DNA of 64,000 bases from Planococcus maritimus. Lineage in GTDB: Bacteria; Bacillota; Bacilli; Bacillales_A; Planococcaceae. Position numbers and translations under genes: made by a program. Below the pieces are notes generated by a model, which did no database searches, was not told where the DNA came from, and worked only from the letters and a program-made list of their open reading frames with translations. Below are positions 1 through 8,189 of this stretch, one piece after another. Within the stretch, counting starts at the first letter, position 1. Each line of letters opens with the position of its first letter. The stretch covers positions 1,766,501 to 1,830,500 of the forward strand of contig NZ_CP016538.2 in NCBI RefSeq assembly GCF_001687625.2. The letters are read 5' to 3'.

Positions 1-280
1 ACACCGTCAATTCGGTCGATAAGCTAACATTGTCAGTCACTGAAAGCCGCAGTGGGATGGGCTGTCCTTCCATCGCGTCTGCAATATAGGTGTTCGCAAT
101 GCCTTCAAAATCGGCTTTGGTCGTATTGACAACAACCGTATTGCCTTCAGACGGCGGGCTTGACTCTGCCTGGTAGGCTTTAAAATCGTCGGATGGTGTC
201 GTGATGAACAATAATAACCCAATGATGGCAAGTAAGTTCAACACCACTAAAACGAAGAAAGCTAAACGCCATTTTTTCAT
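1..280 (-). CDS. ypmS: YpmS-like membrane-anchored protein (3' end outside window)
   Basis: The minus-strand frame starts at ATG 280 behind a GGAGG ribosome site and runs off the left edge, so only the first ~93 residues are present. It opens with a short Lys-rich stretch and one hydrophobic helix (residues ~5-27), then an extracytoplasmic region containing SLSTEL-like text. This pattern and its position next to the SGNH lipoprotein gene match YpmS (DUF2140), a bitopic envelope protein of unknown biochemical role. The start lies 11 bases after the ypmR stop, so the two are probably cotranscribed. Function is not known; family assignment rests on topology, context and recognised text. Confidence 0.75.
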   Translation of the reverse strand, partial: MKKWRLAFFVLVVLNLLAIIGLLLFITTPSDDFKAYQAESSPPSEGNTVVVNTTKADFEGIANTYIADAMEGQPIPLRLSVTDNVSLSTELTV

Positions 281-291
281 CTTTCCACCTC

Positions 292-1089
292 CTATTCCTG
301 AAAGCTGATGCCGCAGTCCCCCATCGTTTCTGATACACGTTCAGCCATTAAGTCGTAGCCTTTGCTGTTCGGGTGGAAGAAATCGGTATGGTACACAAGA
401 TTGTCATTGCCAACAAATAAATCGCTGACAGGCACAAAGCAGGCGTGCGGGTCGTCTTCCAAGGTTTCTTCCATGACTCCATTATAGGAAGCGATAATTT
501 CATCAAATTCTTTCACTTCGTCGGTAACCAATGAAAACGGATTATACAAGCCAATAACAATGAGCGGCGCAGATGGATTCAATGAACGGATGGATGCATA
601 GATGGTCTCGAAGCGATTCTGGTAAAAAATCATCTCTTCGCTGAATGCGTCGACATTCAATGAAAATAAATCCCGTTTCACGATGCGCATGACGTCATTG
701 CCGCCAATTGTCATAAAGATGTAATCGGAAGCGAGCAAGGGGCCCGATAGTTTGCCCTGCTGGAATAACGCCAGCAACTGATCGCTTCTCCTGCCGCGCT
801 TTGCCGTGTTTTCCAAGGCAATACCCTCTACTCCCGGCCACTCCGCCATTTCAAGAGCCAGACGTCCAGCATAACCTCCCCGATTTTCTGTATCACCCAC
901 GCCTTGCGACAAGGAATCACCAAGAGCGGTAATGATAACGGTCTGTGGGATAAAATTCGGCGGGACCGTGTAAGGCGGAAACTCCACCGTTAATCGCGGA
1001 GCCGCTTCTTCTTTACCGAAATTGAACGTCGAAGCACATCCCGCAAGCACGATCGATAAAACGATGACAATATACAGGATGCGTTTCAC
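292..1089 (-). CDS. ypmR: SGNH/GDSL lipoprotein hydrolase YpmR
   Basis: 265-residue predicted lipoprotein esterase. Residues 1-18 form a signal peptide ending in a lipobox (LAGC, Cys18), so the mature protein should be tethered to the outer face of the membrane. SGNH blocks are visible: block I GDSLSQG with the nucleophile Ser at ~59, block III IGGND, and the C-terminal DFFHPN motif supplying the catalytic Asp/His. Substrate is not evident; family members act on esters, including acylated cell-wall or lipid groups. It lies directly upstream of ypmS in the same direction, an arrangement conserved in B. subtilis. The assignment to the family is firm, the substrate is unknown. Confidence 0.88.
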   Translation of the reverse strand: MKRILYIVIVLSIVLAGCASTFNFGKEEAAPRLTVEFPPYTVPPNFIPQTVIITALGDSLSQGVGDTENRGGYAGRLALEMAEWPGVEGIALENTAKRGRRSDQLLALFQQGKLSGPLLASDYIFMTIGGNDVMRIVKRDLFSLNVDAFSEEMIFYQNRFETIYASIRSLNPSAPLIVIGLYNPFSLVTDEVKEFDEIIASYNGVMEETLEDDPHACFVPVSDLFVGNDNLVYHTDFFHPNSKGYDLMAERVSETMGDCGISFQE

Positions 1090-1118
1090 GTCTGTCTCTC
1101 CTTCGCGAACATTTTCGT

Positions 1119-1958
1119 TTACCCCGTGTAATACATGAAACCGATGGCGCCGATTCCGGTATGCGTCGAAATGACTGGAGTTGTAAAATCATAGCGGATA
1201 TCGGTAAAGCCAGTTTCTTTGATTTTTTCACGCAATGGCTCAGCCATTGCTTGGCCGTTCGCCTGGGCGATGCCGACCCCTTTAACGACTTTGCCTTTAG
1301 TGCGTTCGGCAAAATCTTTCACCAAATAATCGACCACTTGCTTATGGCTGCGCATTTTCGCGACAGGCGTATATTCGCCGTCATCCAGCGAAGCAATCGG
1401 CTTGATCTTCAGAAATGAGCCAATCATTGCACGGCCTTTGCCAATGCGTCCGCCCTTGACCAAATTATCGAGCGTGTCGACTACGACATACAATTTCGTG
1501 CTGCGACGCACTTGTTCAACGCGTTCGACGATTTCTTCCAATGATTTGCCGTCCATTGCCATCTGTGCGGCTTCAAACACCTGGAACGTCAAAGCATGGG
1601 AGATATAGCGAGAATCGATGACCGTGACATCGCTGTCCGTCAGTTCAGCTGCTGTGCGCGCCGATTCCACCGTCCCGCTCATGCCGCCAGTCATATGGAT
1701 GGAAATGATTTGGCTTCCGTCCTTGCCGAGCTCGTCATACAGTTCTTTGAAAACGCCCGGAGCTGGCTGGGAACTCTTCGGGAATTCATCGGACTCTTTC
1801 ATGAGTTTCAAGAAAGCTTCCGGCTCCAAATCGACGCGGTCCAGATACGTGTTGCCTCCGATCTGGATCGACAAGGGAACGACGTGAAGCCCGTATGCTG
1901 CTATTTCTTCTGCCTTCAAATCAGCAGTCGAATCCGTTACAATGTGAATTTTCGACAT
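1119..1958 (-). CDS. DegV family fatty-acid-binding protein
   Basis: 279 residues, the usual size for DegV/FakB proteins. The N-terminal text TDSTADL and the later HMTGGMSGT and GRIGKG stretches are the conserved fatty-acid-binding motifs. In Firmicutes such proteins (FakB) present an acyl chain to the kinase FakA for phosphorylation, feeding exogenous fatty acids into phospholipid synthesis; that role is inferred from the family. The gene lies just downstream of a plsC-like acyltransferase in the same orientation, which agrees with a lipid role. No second DegV or fakA is seen in the window, so which fatty acid is bound cannot be said. Confidence 0.88.
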   Translation of the reverse strand: MSKIHIVTDSTADLKAEEIAAYGLHVVPLSIQIGGNTYLDRVDLEPEAFLKLMKESDEFPKSSQPAPGVFKELYDELGKDGSQIISIHMTGGMSGTVESARTAAELTDSDVTVIDSRYISHALTFQVFEAAQMAMDGKSLEEIVERVEQVRRSTKLYVVVDTLDNLVKGGRIGKGRAMIGSFLKIKPIASLDDGEYTPVAKMRSHKQVVDYLVKDFAERTKGKVVKGVGIAQANGQAMAEPLREKIKETGFTDIRYDFTTPVISTHTGIGAIGFMYYTG

Positions 1959-2006
1959 TCGATCACTTCCATTTCATCTACTAATGAGTATTGCTTTGTG
2001 AAAAAT

Positions 2007-2726
2007 TTACTGAATTGTATCTAAAGCTTGTTCAATGCGTTCTTTTACCACTTGCGCCGCTTTCACGCCCGCCGACTCCAATTGTTCCGGCGTAAACGGC
2101 TCCAGTACTTGGACCGTCACGCGGGCAGGGCGAATCTGGTTATTATTGTCTTCCATAATGCGGGACGTGCCTTCAATCGCGATCGGCACGACCGGCACGG
2201 CCGCGTCTTTCGCAATGCGCATAAAGCCGGCTTTGAAGTCTTTAAGCCCCTGGCCTTTGCTTCTTGTGCCTTCCGGAAAAATTAGAATGGAATGACCTTC
2301 ACGCAATTTCTCGATTGTATCGGTGACGGATTTGAAAGCACTTCGGCGGTCCGTCCGGTCGAGGAAAACGCAGTTCATCTCTTCCATATAAGACGGAATG
2401 ATGGGGAATTTTTTCACTTCTTCTTTGGAGATAAAGCCGAACGGTTTCGGAATCGATGACAACAATACCGGAATGTCAAAATTGCCTTCATGGTTGCTGA
2501 CAAATAAGACCGGCCCCTCCGGTAAATGTTCGAGCCCGCTAACCTCAACATGGCTACCGGTACGCTTCATGATGCCTGACGCCCATTTTTGGGGCTCGCT
2601 ATGAATGAGCCGGCTGTAATCCTGTTGGCTCATTCCTGCCTTGCGCTTTTTGAATTTCGCCAAATTGGCGGCAGCTACCGGCAAATAGCCGAATAGATAG
2701 GAAAAAGTTCTCGCCGACTTAATCAC
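2007..2726 (-). CDS. plsC: 1-acyl-sn-glycerol-3-phosphate acyltransferase (PlsC type)
   Basis: Transfers an acyl chain to lysophosphatidic acid at the membrane to form phosphatidic acid. The catalytic H(X)4D motif appears as NHEGNFD and the substrate motif as FPEGTRS; ~239 residues is typical. I chose GTG 2726 as start because AGGAGG precedes it by about eight bases; the upstream ATG at 2750 lies inside dfrA and has no comparable site. With this start the gene overlaps the dfrA stop by 8 bases, suggesting translational coupling. Cotranscribed with thyA and dfrA upstream and possibly degV downstream. Confidence 0.9.
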   Translation of the reverse strand: MIKSARTFSYLFGYLPVAAANLAKFKKRKAGMSQQDYSRLIHSEPQKWASGIMKRTGSHVEVSGLEHLPEGPVLFVSNHEGNFDIPVLLSSIPKPFGFISKEEVKKFPIIPSYMEEMNCVFLDRTDRRSAFKSVTDTIEKLREGHSILIFPEGTRSKGQGLKDFKAGFMRIAKDAAVPVVPIAIEGTSRIMEDNNNQIRPARVTVQVLEPFTPEQLESAGVKAAQVVKERIEQALDTIQ

Positions 2727-3213
2727 GTGTTTGTCCTCCTGAACGCTCATACACTAAATAACTGTACGGGATATCGTTTGAATAGTGGCGTTCAGACTCC
2801 GATACTAACTTCCATTCCCTTCCGTATTCAGGAAAAAACGTATCTCCTTCGAATGCTTGGTGAACTAACGTAATGTAGAGCCTGTCTGCCACCTTCAAGG
2901 CTTCCCGGAAGATCTGCTCGCCGCCGATGACCATGACTTCCTCATGCTGCTCTCTGGCCAACTCAATCGCATCACTCAAGTTATGCGTAATATCTGCACC
3001 TTGTGCCGTATACTGCGTATTGCGCGTCACGACCACATTGCGCCGCTTTGGCAAAGGGCGGCCGATTGACTCGAATGTATTACGGCCCATTACCATGCCT
3101 TTGCCGATGGTGTGTTTTTTAAAATAAGCCAAATCCCCGGGAATATGCCAAGGCAATTGATTGTCCTTGCCAATCACGTGATTTGGGTCATGCGCTACCA
3201 TTAATGAAATCAT
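2719..3213 (-). CDS. dfrA: Dihydrofolate reductase
   Basis: Reduces dihydrofolate to tetrahydrofolate with NADPH, regenerating the cofactor consumed by thymidylate synthase encoded just upstream. 164 residues, standard for bacterial DHFR. Visible motifs: N-terminal MISLMVAHDP, the LPWHIPGDLAYFK active-site segment with its acidic residue, GRNTFESIGRPLP, and VIGGEQIF for cofactor binding. The start at 3213 has a strong AAGGAGG seven bases upstream; a longer in-frame extension to 3273 would run into thyA and is rejected. The thyA stop lies 20 bases upstream, giving the order thyA-dfrA-plsC in one operon. Confidence 0.96.
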   Translation of the reverse strand: MISLMVAHDPNHVIGKDNQLPWHIPGDLAYFKKHTIGKGMVMGRNTFESIGRPLPKRRNVVVTRNTQYTAQGADITHNLSDAIELAREQHEEVMVIGGEQIFREALKVADRLYITLVHQAFEGDTFFPEYGREWKLVSESERHYSNDIPYSYLVYERSGGQTRD

Positions 3214-3232
3214 CGTTTCTCCTCCTTGGCCG

Positions 3233-4174
3233 TTAAACTGCAACAGGCGCTTTGATCCGCGGATGCGGGTCATAGCCCTCGATTTGTATGTCTTCCATGT
3301 TCATGTCGAACATCGATTTGCCTTCTGTCAATTTCAATGACGGCAAAGCTTTCGGTTCTCTGCCCAATTGCTCCTGCACTTGCTCTAAATGGTTCACATA
3401 GAGATGCGTATCGCCTGTTGTATGGATAAACTCTCCTGGCTCTAGCCCGCATTCCTTGGCGACCAGATGCGTCAATAATGCGTAGGACGCGATATTGAAC
3501 GGCACGCCGAGAAAGACGTCTGCACTTCTTTGGTAGAGCTGGCACGATAATTTACCGTCTGCTACATAAAACTGGAACATGATGTGGCAAGGCGGAAGCG
3601 CCATGTCATCGATGAATTCCGGATTCCATGCCGTCACCAAATGGCGGCGCGAGTCTGGGTTGTTCTTGATCGATTCGACGACATTTTTCAGCTGGTCGAT
3701 CTGGCCTCCATCAGTCGCTGCCCACGATCGCCATTGCTTGCCGTAAACTGGCCCAAGATCTCCGTATTTATTTGCAAACTCATTATCCGCCAATACTTTT
3801 TCCTGGAACGACGTCATTTGCTCTTTATACAGTTCCGCAAATTCCGGATCGCGTTGTGCCCGGCGGCCAAAATCCTTCATGTCCGGCCCGTCGTATTCAT
3901 CGCTCTCGACCCATTGGGCAAATGCCCACTCGTCCCAAATGTGGTTATTATCCTTCAATAAGGTCTGGACATTCGTATCGCCTTTGATGAACCACAACAG
4001 TTCTGAGACGATCAGGCGAAACGCCGTTTTCTTAGTAGTCATGAGCGGGAAGCCTTCCGCTAGGTCAAAACGCATTTGATGACCGAATACGCTAAGCGTG
4101 CCGGTTCCTGTACGGTCTTCTTTCTTGGCTCCTTGATCTAGGATATGTTCACACAACGCTAAATATTGTTTCAT
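3233..4174 (-). CDS. thyA: Thymidylate synthase (long, L. casei type)
   Basis: Folate-dependent ThyA making dTMP from dUMP and methylene-THF. 313 residues; it carries the ~50-residue insertion around residues 85-140 found in Lactobacillus/Staphylococcus-type enzymes, unlike the 264-residue E. coli or B. subtilis ThyB form. The nucleophile Cys196 lies in [17 protein letters not shown] near residue 21 and the HIYVNH-like THLYVNH motif near the C-terminus are present. A GGAGGG site precedes ATG 4174. First gene of the thyA-dfrA-plsC cluster. The flanking ypjP gene is also a neighbour of thyB/dfrA in B. subtilis. Confidence 0.97.
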   Translation of the reverse strand: MKQYLALCEHILDQGAKKEDRTGTGTLSVFGHQMRFDLAEGFPLMTTKKTAFRLIVSELLWFIKGDTNVQTLLKDNNHIWDEWAFAQWVESDEYDGPDMKDFGRRAQRDPEFAELYKEQMTSFQEKVLADNEFANKYGDLGPVYGKQWRSWAATDGGQIDQLKNVVESIKNNPDSRRHLVTAWNPEFIDDMALPPCHIMFQFYVADGKLSCQLYQRSADVFLGVPFNIASYALLTHLVAKECGLEPGEFIHTTGDTHLYVNHLEQVQEQLGREPKALPSLKLTEGKSMFDMNMEDIQIEGYDPHPRIKAPVAV

Positions 4175-4276
4175 GCAATTCCCTCCATTATTAGTAACAT
4201 CATAACAAAAACATCTCGTATAAGAAAAACTTTAAGAATACCATATGTCTAGAAGCAAGTGGGCGCATGAAAAAAA

Positions 4277-4298
4277 AACCGTTATGATGATAACGGTT
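4277..4298 (-). terminator. Rho-independent terminator after ypjP
   Basis: Eight-base stem AACCGTTA/TAACGGTT with a six-base loop; read on the minus strand it is followed by a run of T. It abuts the ypjP stop codon and separates ypjP from thyA. Confidence 0.85.
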
Positions 4299-4892
4299 TC
4301 AGGAAAGCCATTTAGGCGGAGTATTTTTGGACCAGTAGATATCCCCGATGCTGATGTGTCTCTGGTACTCGTCGCTTGCCAAATGGTAATGGAAATTGAA
4401 CGAATAGCCTTCGAGCGGTTTTTTCTCTGTGCGCACATGGAAGCGGATTTCATCTTGCCCGCTATCTTTGTCGTAAACATGGAAAATTTTCTCGGCATGG
4501 TCGCCGGATGGTTTTTCGGAAATCGTCAAATTACGCAATCTGTCTTTGTCGTATGCAGCCAGTTCCGTGTCGATGACGTTCTGGATCGTCGGCAAAATGC
4601 GCGTACGGAATTCCGAATCGATCACTGGCCCGATGCGCGAGCCGAATTTTATGTAAGACTGCTCTTCAGCAGCTTGGCGGAAATCGGCTAAAATTGAATC
4701 CGTCGTTACATAATATTCTTCTGGGTCAATCCATTCAATTGTGTACTGTTTCGTATCACCTTGGCTTGCATGTGATTTCGGCTCCCCTTTTTCATCGAGC
4801 AAGGATTCCCAAATCATATGGTTCGGTGTAATGGCGCCCAGTGTCAGGACCGCTACTACGACCATCAAGGATTTTTGCCACCAGCTTTTCAC
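4299..4892 (-). CDS. ypjP: YpjP family protein
   Basis: About 197 residues with one N-terminal hydrophobic segment (near residues 5-22, MVVVAVLTLG) that could be a signal peptide or anchor, then a soluble region with many acidic residues and a conserved-looking C-terminus (HYHLASDEYQRHISIGDIYWSKNTPP in two parts). The location beside thyA/dfrA and the size match B. subtilis YpjP, whose function I do not know. Start choice: GTG 4892 lies five bases after AAGGTGAT; ATG 4898 is the alternative but would place the ribosome site immediately against the start. Transcribed alone and ended by its own terminator. Confidence 0.75.
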   Translation of the reverse strand: MKSWWQKSLMVVVAVLTLGAITPNHMIWESLLDEKGEPKSHASQGDTKQYTIEWIDPEEYYVTTDSILADFRQAAEEQSYIKFGSRIGPVIDSEFRTRILPTIQNVIDTELAAYDKDRLRNLTISEKPSGDHAEKIFHVYDKDSGQDEIRFHVRTEKKPLEGYSFNFHYHLASDEYQRHISIGDIYWSKNTPPKWLS

Positions 4893-5037
4893 ATTCATCA
4901 CCTTCAATTTTGAACATTTTGTCAAGCTTACTATTGTAATAAACGATTTTTGAGTGGAAAGGTTTCATCTTCTTCCAATTCATTGTACAATAAAGCCAGT
5001 AAGTATGCCTTGTTTTTTTCAAAAAGGAGGAATTTTC

Positions 5038-5115
5038 ATGGACGCGTCATTATTGATTGGATTGGGTCTATTGTTTATGCTTGTGTATTTGACTTCACTA
5101 TCCATTACAGACTAA
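5038..5115 (+). CDS. 25-residue single-pass membrane microprotein
   Basis: ATG 5038 follows a very strong AAAAAGGAGG by seven bases. The frame encodes 25 residues: a short polar N-terminus (MDAS) and a hydrophobic core of about 17 residues that would span the membrane, ending SLSITD. Its stop codon is followed immediately by a strong terminator hairpin at 5118-5140. Nothing lies opposite it. The combination of an optimal ribosome site, an uninterrupted hydrophobic helix and an adjacent terminator argues that it is a real small gene rather than noise. A TACAAT hexamer at 4986 could be a -10 element but no good -35 was found. I do not recognise it; role unknown. Confidence 0.6.
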   Translation: MDASLLIGLGLLFMLVYLTSLSITD

Positions 5116-5117
5116 AA

Positions 5118-5140
5118 AAATCTCCCTTTTTGGGAGATTT
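5118..5140. terminator. Bidirectional terminator
   Basis: AAATCTCCC/GGGAGATTT hairpin with A-tract on the left and T-tract on the right, so it can end both the plus-strand microprotein gene and the converging minus-strand ypiP gene. Confidence 0.9.
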
Positions 5141-5142
5141 TT

Positions 5143-5925
5143 TTATTTACTCTTATTCATTTGTATGACGCCGAAATGGAATTTTGTATTTGGTCGCACA
5201 CGACGCTTGAAGCCAAACGTTTCAAAGTCAGCCGAGCGGAAGTGTGCTTTTAAGACGACGCTTTTCCTTGCCACGCGCTCTGCTTCCGCTACCCATTCCT
5301 CGGTTAATTGGCCATGGTCCGCGTTGTTCCGAAGCGGCGCGAAGTTTGACGCTTCGACAATCTGTTCCGTGAACATCGGATCCATATAAACGACATCGAA
5401 GGAATCGTCATCGAGCGCCTTCAAATAATCGACCGCATTTTGCGGGACGACTTGAATGCGCTTCATCGAATCGTGCAGTTTCGGCATGTCCTGATAATCT
5501 TTCAAGCCTGTATGGATGATATGGGCAATGACCGGGTCGCTTTCACAGCCAACCACTCTTCCGGTGTCCCCAACGACAATCGAAGCAATGAGCGCATCAC
5601 TCGCCAGGCCGAGTGTGCAATCGAGGAATGCGTCTCCCGGCTCGAGCCCTGACACTTCAACGAGTGGATCATTTTCTAACGGCCGCTTCGAACGAAATGC
5701 CGCCGAATTGGGATGAAAAAAGAACGGCTCGCTTTGTCCGACTGGATAAAGCTCGAGCCGTTCTTTTTTGCAGACGAGAATGTCCGCCGCTAGTTCTTCG
5801 TGCAATTTGTAGATCGGCCGCTTATTGCGCTCGACTGCCTGCAGGCCAAGAAGCTGCGCCGTCTCTTGTGCACAGCGCTTGGTCGCATCCGTCGGCCGGT
5901 AAGCGGTCGTAACGATCGTCTTCAC
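5143..5925 (-). CDS. ypiP: Class I SAM-dependent methyltransferase, YpiP (RsmJ-like)
   Basis: 260 residues. The SAM-binding region reads DCTLGLASDALIA followed by VVGCESDP, and the catalytic-loop-like DVVYMDPMF motif (D-P-M-F) is typical of N6/N2 base methyltransferases, which suggests a nucleic-acid substrate. Weak resemblance to the RsmJ (16S rRNA m2G) group is inferred from motif order only. The start ATG 5925 overlaps the brxA stop in an ATGA arrangement, so the two genes are translationally coupled, as yphP-ypiP are in B. subtilis. The methylated target is unknown. Confidence 0.8.
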   Translation of the reverse strand: MKTIVTTAYRPTDATKRCAQETAQLLGLQAVERNKRPIYKLHEELAADILVCKKERLELYPVGQSEPFFFHPNSAAFRSKRPLENDPLVEVSGLEPGDAFLDCTLGLASDALIASIVVGDTGRVVGCESDPVIAHIIHTGLKDYQDMPKLHDSMKRIQVVPQNAVDYLKALDDDSFDVVYMDPMFTEQIVEASNFAPLRNNADHGQLTEEWVAEAERVARKSVVLKAHFRSADFETFGFKRRVRPNTKFHFGVIQMNKSK

Positions 5926-6356
5926 TGCGCTGCTTCCTCGATCGCTTGTTTCACGGCATCACGCACTTGTTCCATCTCATAGCCTTCGATTTCTTCGCGC
6001 GGAATGAAATGCGCAAGCTGGCCGTCTTTTATGACCGCGATCGAAGGAGACGATGGTGGCACTTCCTCGAAGAACTGGCGCATCTGCGCTGTCGCTTCCT
6101 TGTCCTGTCCTGCAAATACTGTTACCAAATGATCTGGCTTGTGCTCAGCCAATTCCACCGCTTCGCGCACTGCCGGGCGTGCAAGCCCTGCGGCGCATCC
6201 GCAGATTGAGTTAATGATCACGAGACTCACACCTTGTGAGTTGCTCATATGTTCGTTGACATCTTCTGCCGTCGTTAGCTCCGTAAATCCGGATTCTGTC
6301 AGTTCTTTGCGCATTGGGACAACAATGCCTTTCATGTACTCATCGTATGCGTTCAT
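5922..6356 (-). CDS. brxA: Bacilliredoxin BrxA (YphP)
   Basis: 144-residue thioredoxin-fold protein with the diagnostic CGC motif (Cys52-Gly-Cys54) in NSICGCAAG. Bacilliredoxins remove bacillithiol from S-bacillithiolated proteins in the cytosol under oxidative stress. Length and motif match the BrxA/BrxB (DUF1094) family. It precedes ypiP with a 4-base overlap. A GGGAG ribosome site precedes ATG 6356. In B. subtilis ilvD lies on its other side; here an AT-rich prophage remnant begins instead, so this gene marks the left chromosomal flank of that island. Confidence 0.92.
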   Translation of the reverse strand: MNAYDEYMKGIVVPMRKELTESGFTELTTAEDVNEHMSNSQGVSLVIINSICGCAAGLARPAVREAVELAEHKPDHLVTVFAGQDKEATAQMRQFFEEVPPSSPSIAVIKDGQLAHFIPREEIEGYEMEQVRDAVKQAIEEAAQ

Positions 6357-6573
6357 CTATCTCCCTGCTTTCTAAGTTTTATATTTCCGCCTGATTTAAA
6401 GGTCTTATTATCGTTCATTCTAACGCAATTTAGTTTAATTTCATATCTTGCGGATTAAAATATGAACTTTTTGTTAGTATTTCAGTATTTGGTTTCTATA
6501 TATTAAAAATAAGTCTGTCTATTCCTCATTTTAAAACTAGTACATAGAAATTATGCACTCTTTCACTCGAAAT

Positions 6574-6927
6574 TTAACCTAAAAAGTAAGTTGCCGACAT
6601 CTTAATTGCCAAGCTTTTAAGAACTTCGAAAGGGATTGAACCACCCTTCTCTTTAACGGATTGTTTCACACGGTTCCACACCGTGTCATTCTTAATTGCT
6701 GCCAAAAACTCTTGCCCATCCCATGTTAAAGAACTGAATAGCCAGGTCATGTTATCACCTACAGCGAAACGCGAAACTTTTATATAACCAGCCTGTTCTA
6801 ACAGCTTTAAATGATACTTCGCAACTTTTTCATCGATAGATGGCGGAAGCTTGAGCTCTTGACTATCATCCTCTTGTGCCTCGATTAATAGCAACAGCTC
6901 TCTCACTAAATCCATGTCTCTTTTCAT
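6574..6927 (-). CDS. DUF2513 family protein
   Basis: 117 residues starting at ATG 6927 behind GAGGAG. It begins MKRDMDLVRELLLLIE, the typical opening of DUF2513 proteins, followed by a predicted winged-helix-like region (KYHLKLLEQAGYIKV) and LTWDGQEFLAAI, also characteristic. These small proteins are common in prophages and mobile islands of Firmicutes and look like DNA-binding helix-turn-helix proteins, but no function is established. It is the last gene of the island, downstream of the Shedu-like gene but separated from it by a terminator, so it may have its own promoter. Confidence 0.8.
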   Translation of the reverse strand: MKRDMDLVRELLLLIEAQEDDSQELKLPPSIDEKVAKYHLKLLEQAGYIKVSRFAVGDNMTWLFSSLTWDGQEFLAAIKNDTVWNRVKQSVKEKGGSIPFEVLKSLAIKMSATYFLG

Positions 6928-6990
6928 CAAACTTCTCCTCTTTCTAGTGTTGTATTTCGAGAAAAGACTTTGAGATCCTACATCGAAAAA

Positions 6991-7013
6991 GAGAGCCACT
7001 TTGGCCGGCTCTC
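6991..7013 (-). terminator. Terminator after the Shedu-like gene
   Basis: GAGAGCC/GGCTCTC stem; on the minus strand it is followed by five T. It stands between the nuclease gene and the DUF2513 gene. Confidence 0.8.
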
Positions 7014-7037
7014 CCTTAGCATTAACCCTTACTAAAT

Positions 7038-8177
7038 TTATTTTATTAAGTCTTCCGACATCTTAATAAACCTTTCAAAACTATCAAATAAAAAATTGTA
7101 CGGTACAATTTTTGTATGACTCGGAAGTCTTTGTTTTAATTTATTAAAATCGTCAATTTCTTCTTCTGATACTCTACCAATTATTCCAATAGCACTTGGA
7201 TACTTAATATCTACTCCATAAGTTTCTTTGTAATGATCTGCCTGAGACTTATCACTAAAATACTCTACATAGTCTTCTAACTGGCTAATTAAAAGATGTA
7301 CCGTCGACCTTAAAGTCGTTCTTTCTTTTCCTGAGTTTCTTATGATGCTCTTATTGGCTTTTTTGTAGTCAACTATTTTCCAGTTGTAATCTTCATTACA
7401 AAAAGCCACTAAATCGGGTATAAACTCTTTTGGGTTATCATCATGGATGTCCTTCATGGGCTTCGCGTGTAAAAAAGTCTCAGGGACTAACGACAGACCA
7501 ACCCGTAAAATGATTGGGTTCTCTTCAATGAATTTATCAATCTTTAACTCACCAATACTCTCGTCAAAGAATAATGTGACCATTCTATCCCTTACTGCCT
7601 TTAAGTCAAGAACATACTCACCTTTTTTCTCATCTTGAATCTCATATTCAAAGTAAACACTAGTCAAATTAGCAACGTAAGAATTGATATCTTGATAAAT
7701 CTCCAAAAATCTTTTGTAGGAAACAATCAAACCATATTCGATATCTATTTCACTAAAAGGCGGTGCATCGACAGTGAAGTTGGTGATAAACACTTCAATT
7801 TCTTCACCAGAAACCTTAAAAGGTCTCATTTCCTTTACTGAACCGCCGCTTAACGTGACATTACTATTCTTTATATTAAAGCCTACTTGTTGTTTACCTT
7901 TCCAGGCACCGAGGGGATCGAAAATGTTGGAGACATCACCATCTACCTTAGTTGCTCGAAAGTTAAATTTATTACCTTTGTTAAATCTGAGCATTACATG
8001 TTTTGTATCGTCAGAATAAGCAGCATGAACATTGACATTATCTATAGTTAAAATATCCGGTATGCTTTTATATAAATCGCTTTTAGCATTTTCTTCGAGA
8101 TAATCTTTTGTTTCAACAAATCTATCGTGAAACTTTAAAGCAAATTTTTTTAATATATCTTCATTGATTTCTTGCAT
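7038..8177 (-). CDS. Shedu-like (DUF4263) PD-(D/E)XK nuclease, putative phage defence
   Basis: 379 residues. The C-terminal part carries a PD-(D/E)XK signature: Asp255 in FIPDLVAF, then Asp270-Tyr-Lys272 in KIVDYKK, and Gln299 in LISQLEDY, with a preceding FIEENP at ~217-221. This order is that of the DUF4263 domain of Shedu (SduA), a single-gene defence system with a variable N-terminal sensor. Residues 1-200 form an unfamiliar beta-rich N-terminal region. Start ATG 8177 follows AAGGGGGAG. The gene sits where a prophage structural module would be, right after terminase debris, and is AT-rich compared with flanking chromosome. Defence activity is inferred from family and context; a general prophage nuclease is the alternative. 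Confidence 0.72.
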   Translation of the reverse strand: MQEINEDILKKFALKFHDRFVETKDYLEENAKSDLYKSIPDILTIDNVNVHAAYSDDTKHVMLRFNKGNKFNFRATKVDGDVSNIFDPLGAWKGKQQVGFNIKNSNVTLSGGSVKEMRPFKVSGEEIEVFITNFTVDAPPFSEIDIEYGLIVSYKRFLEIYQDINSYVANLTSVYFEYEIQDEKKGEYVLDLKAVRDRMVTLFFDESIGELKIDKFIEENPIILRVGLSLVPETFLHAKPMKDIHDDNPKEFIPDLVAFCNEDYNWKIVDYKKANKSIIRNSGKERTTLRSTVHLLISQLEDYVEYFSDKSQADHYKETYGVDIKYPSAIGIIGRVSEEEIDDFNKLKQRLPSHTKIVPYNFLFDSFERFIKMSEDLIK

Positions 8178-8189
8178 GAATTCTCCCCC

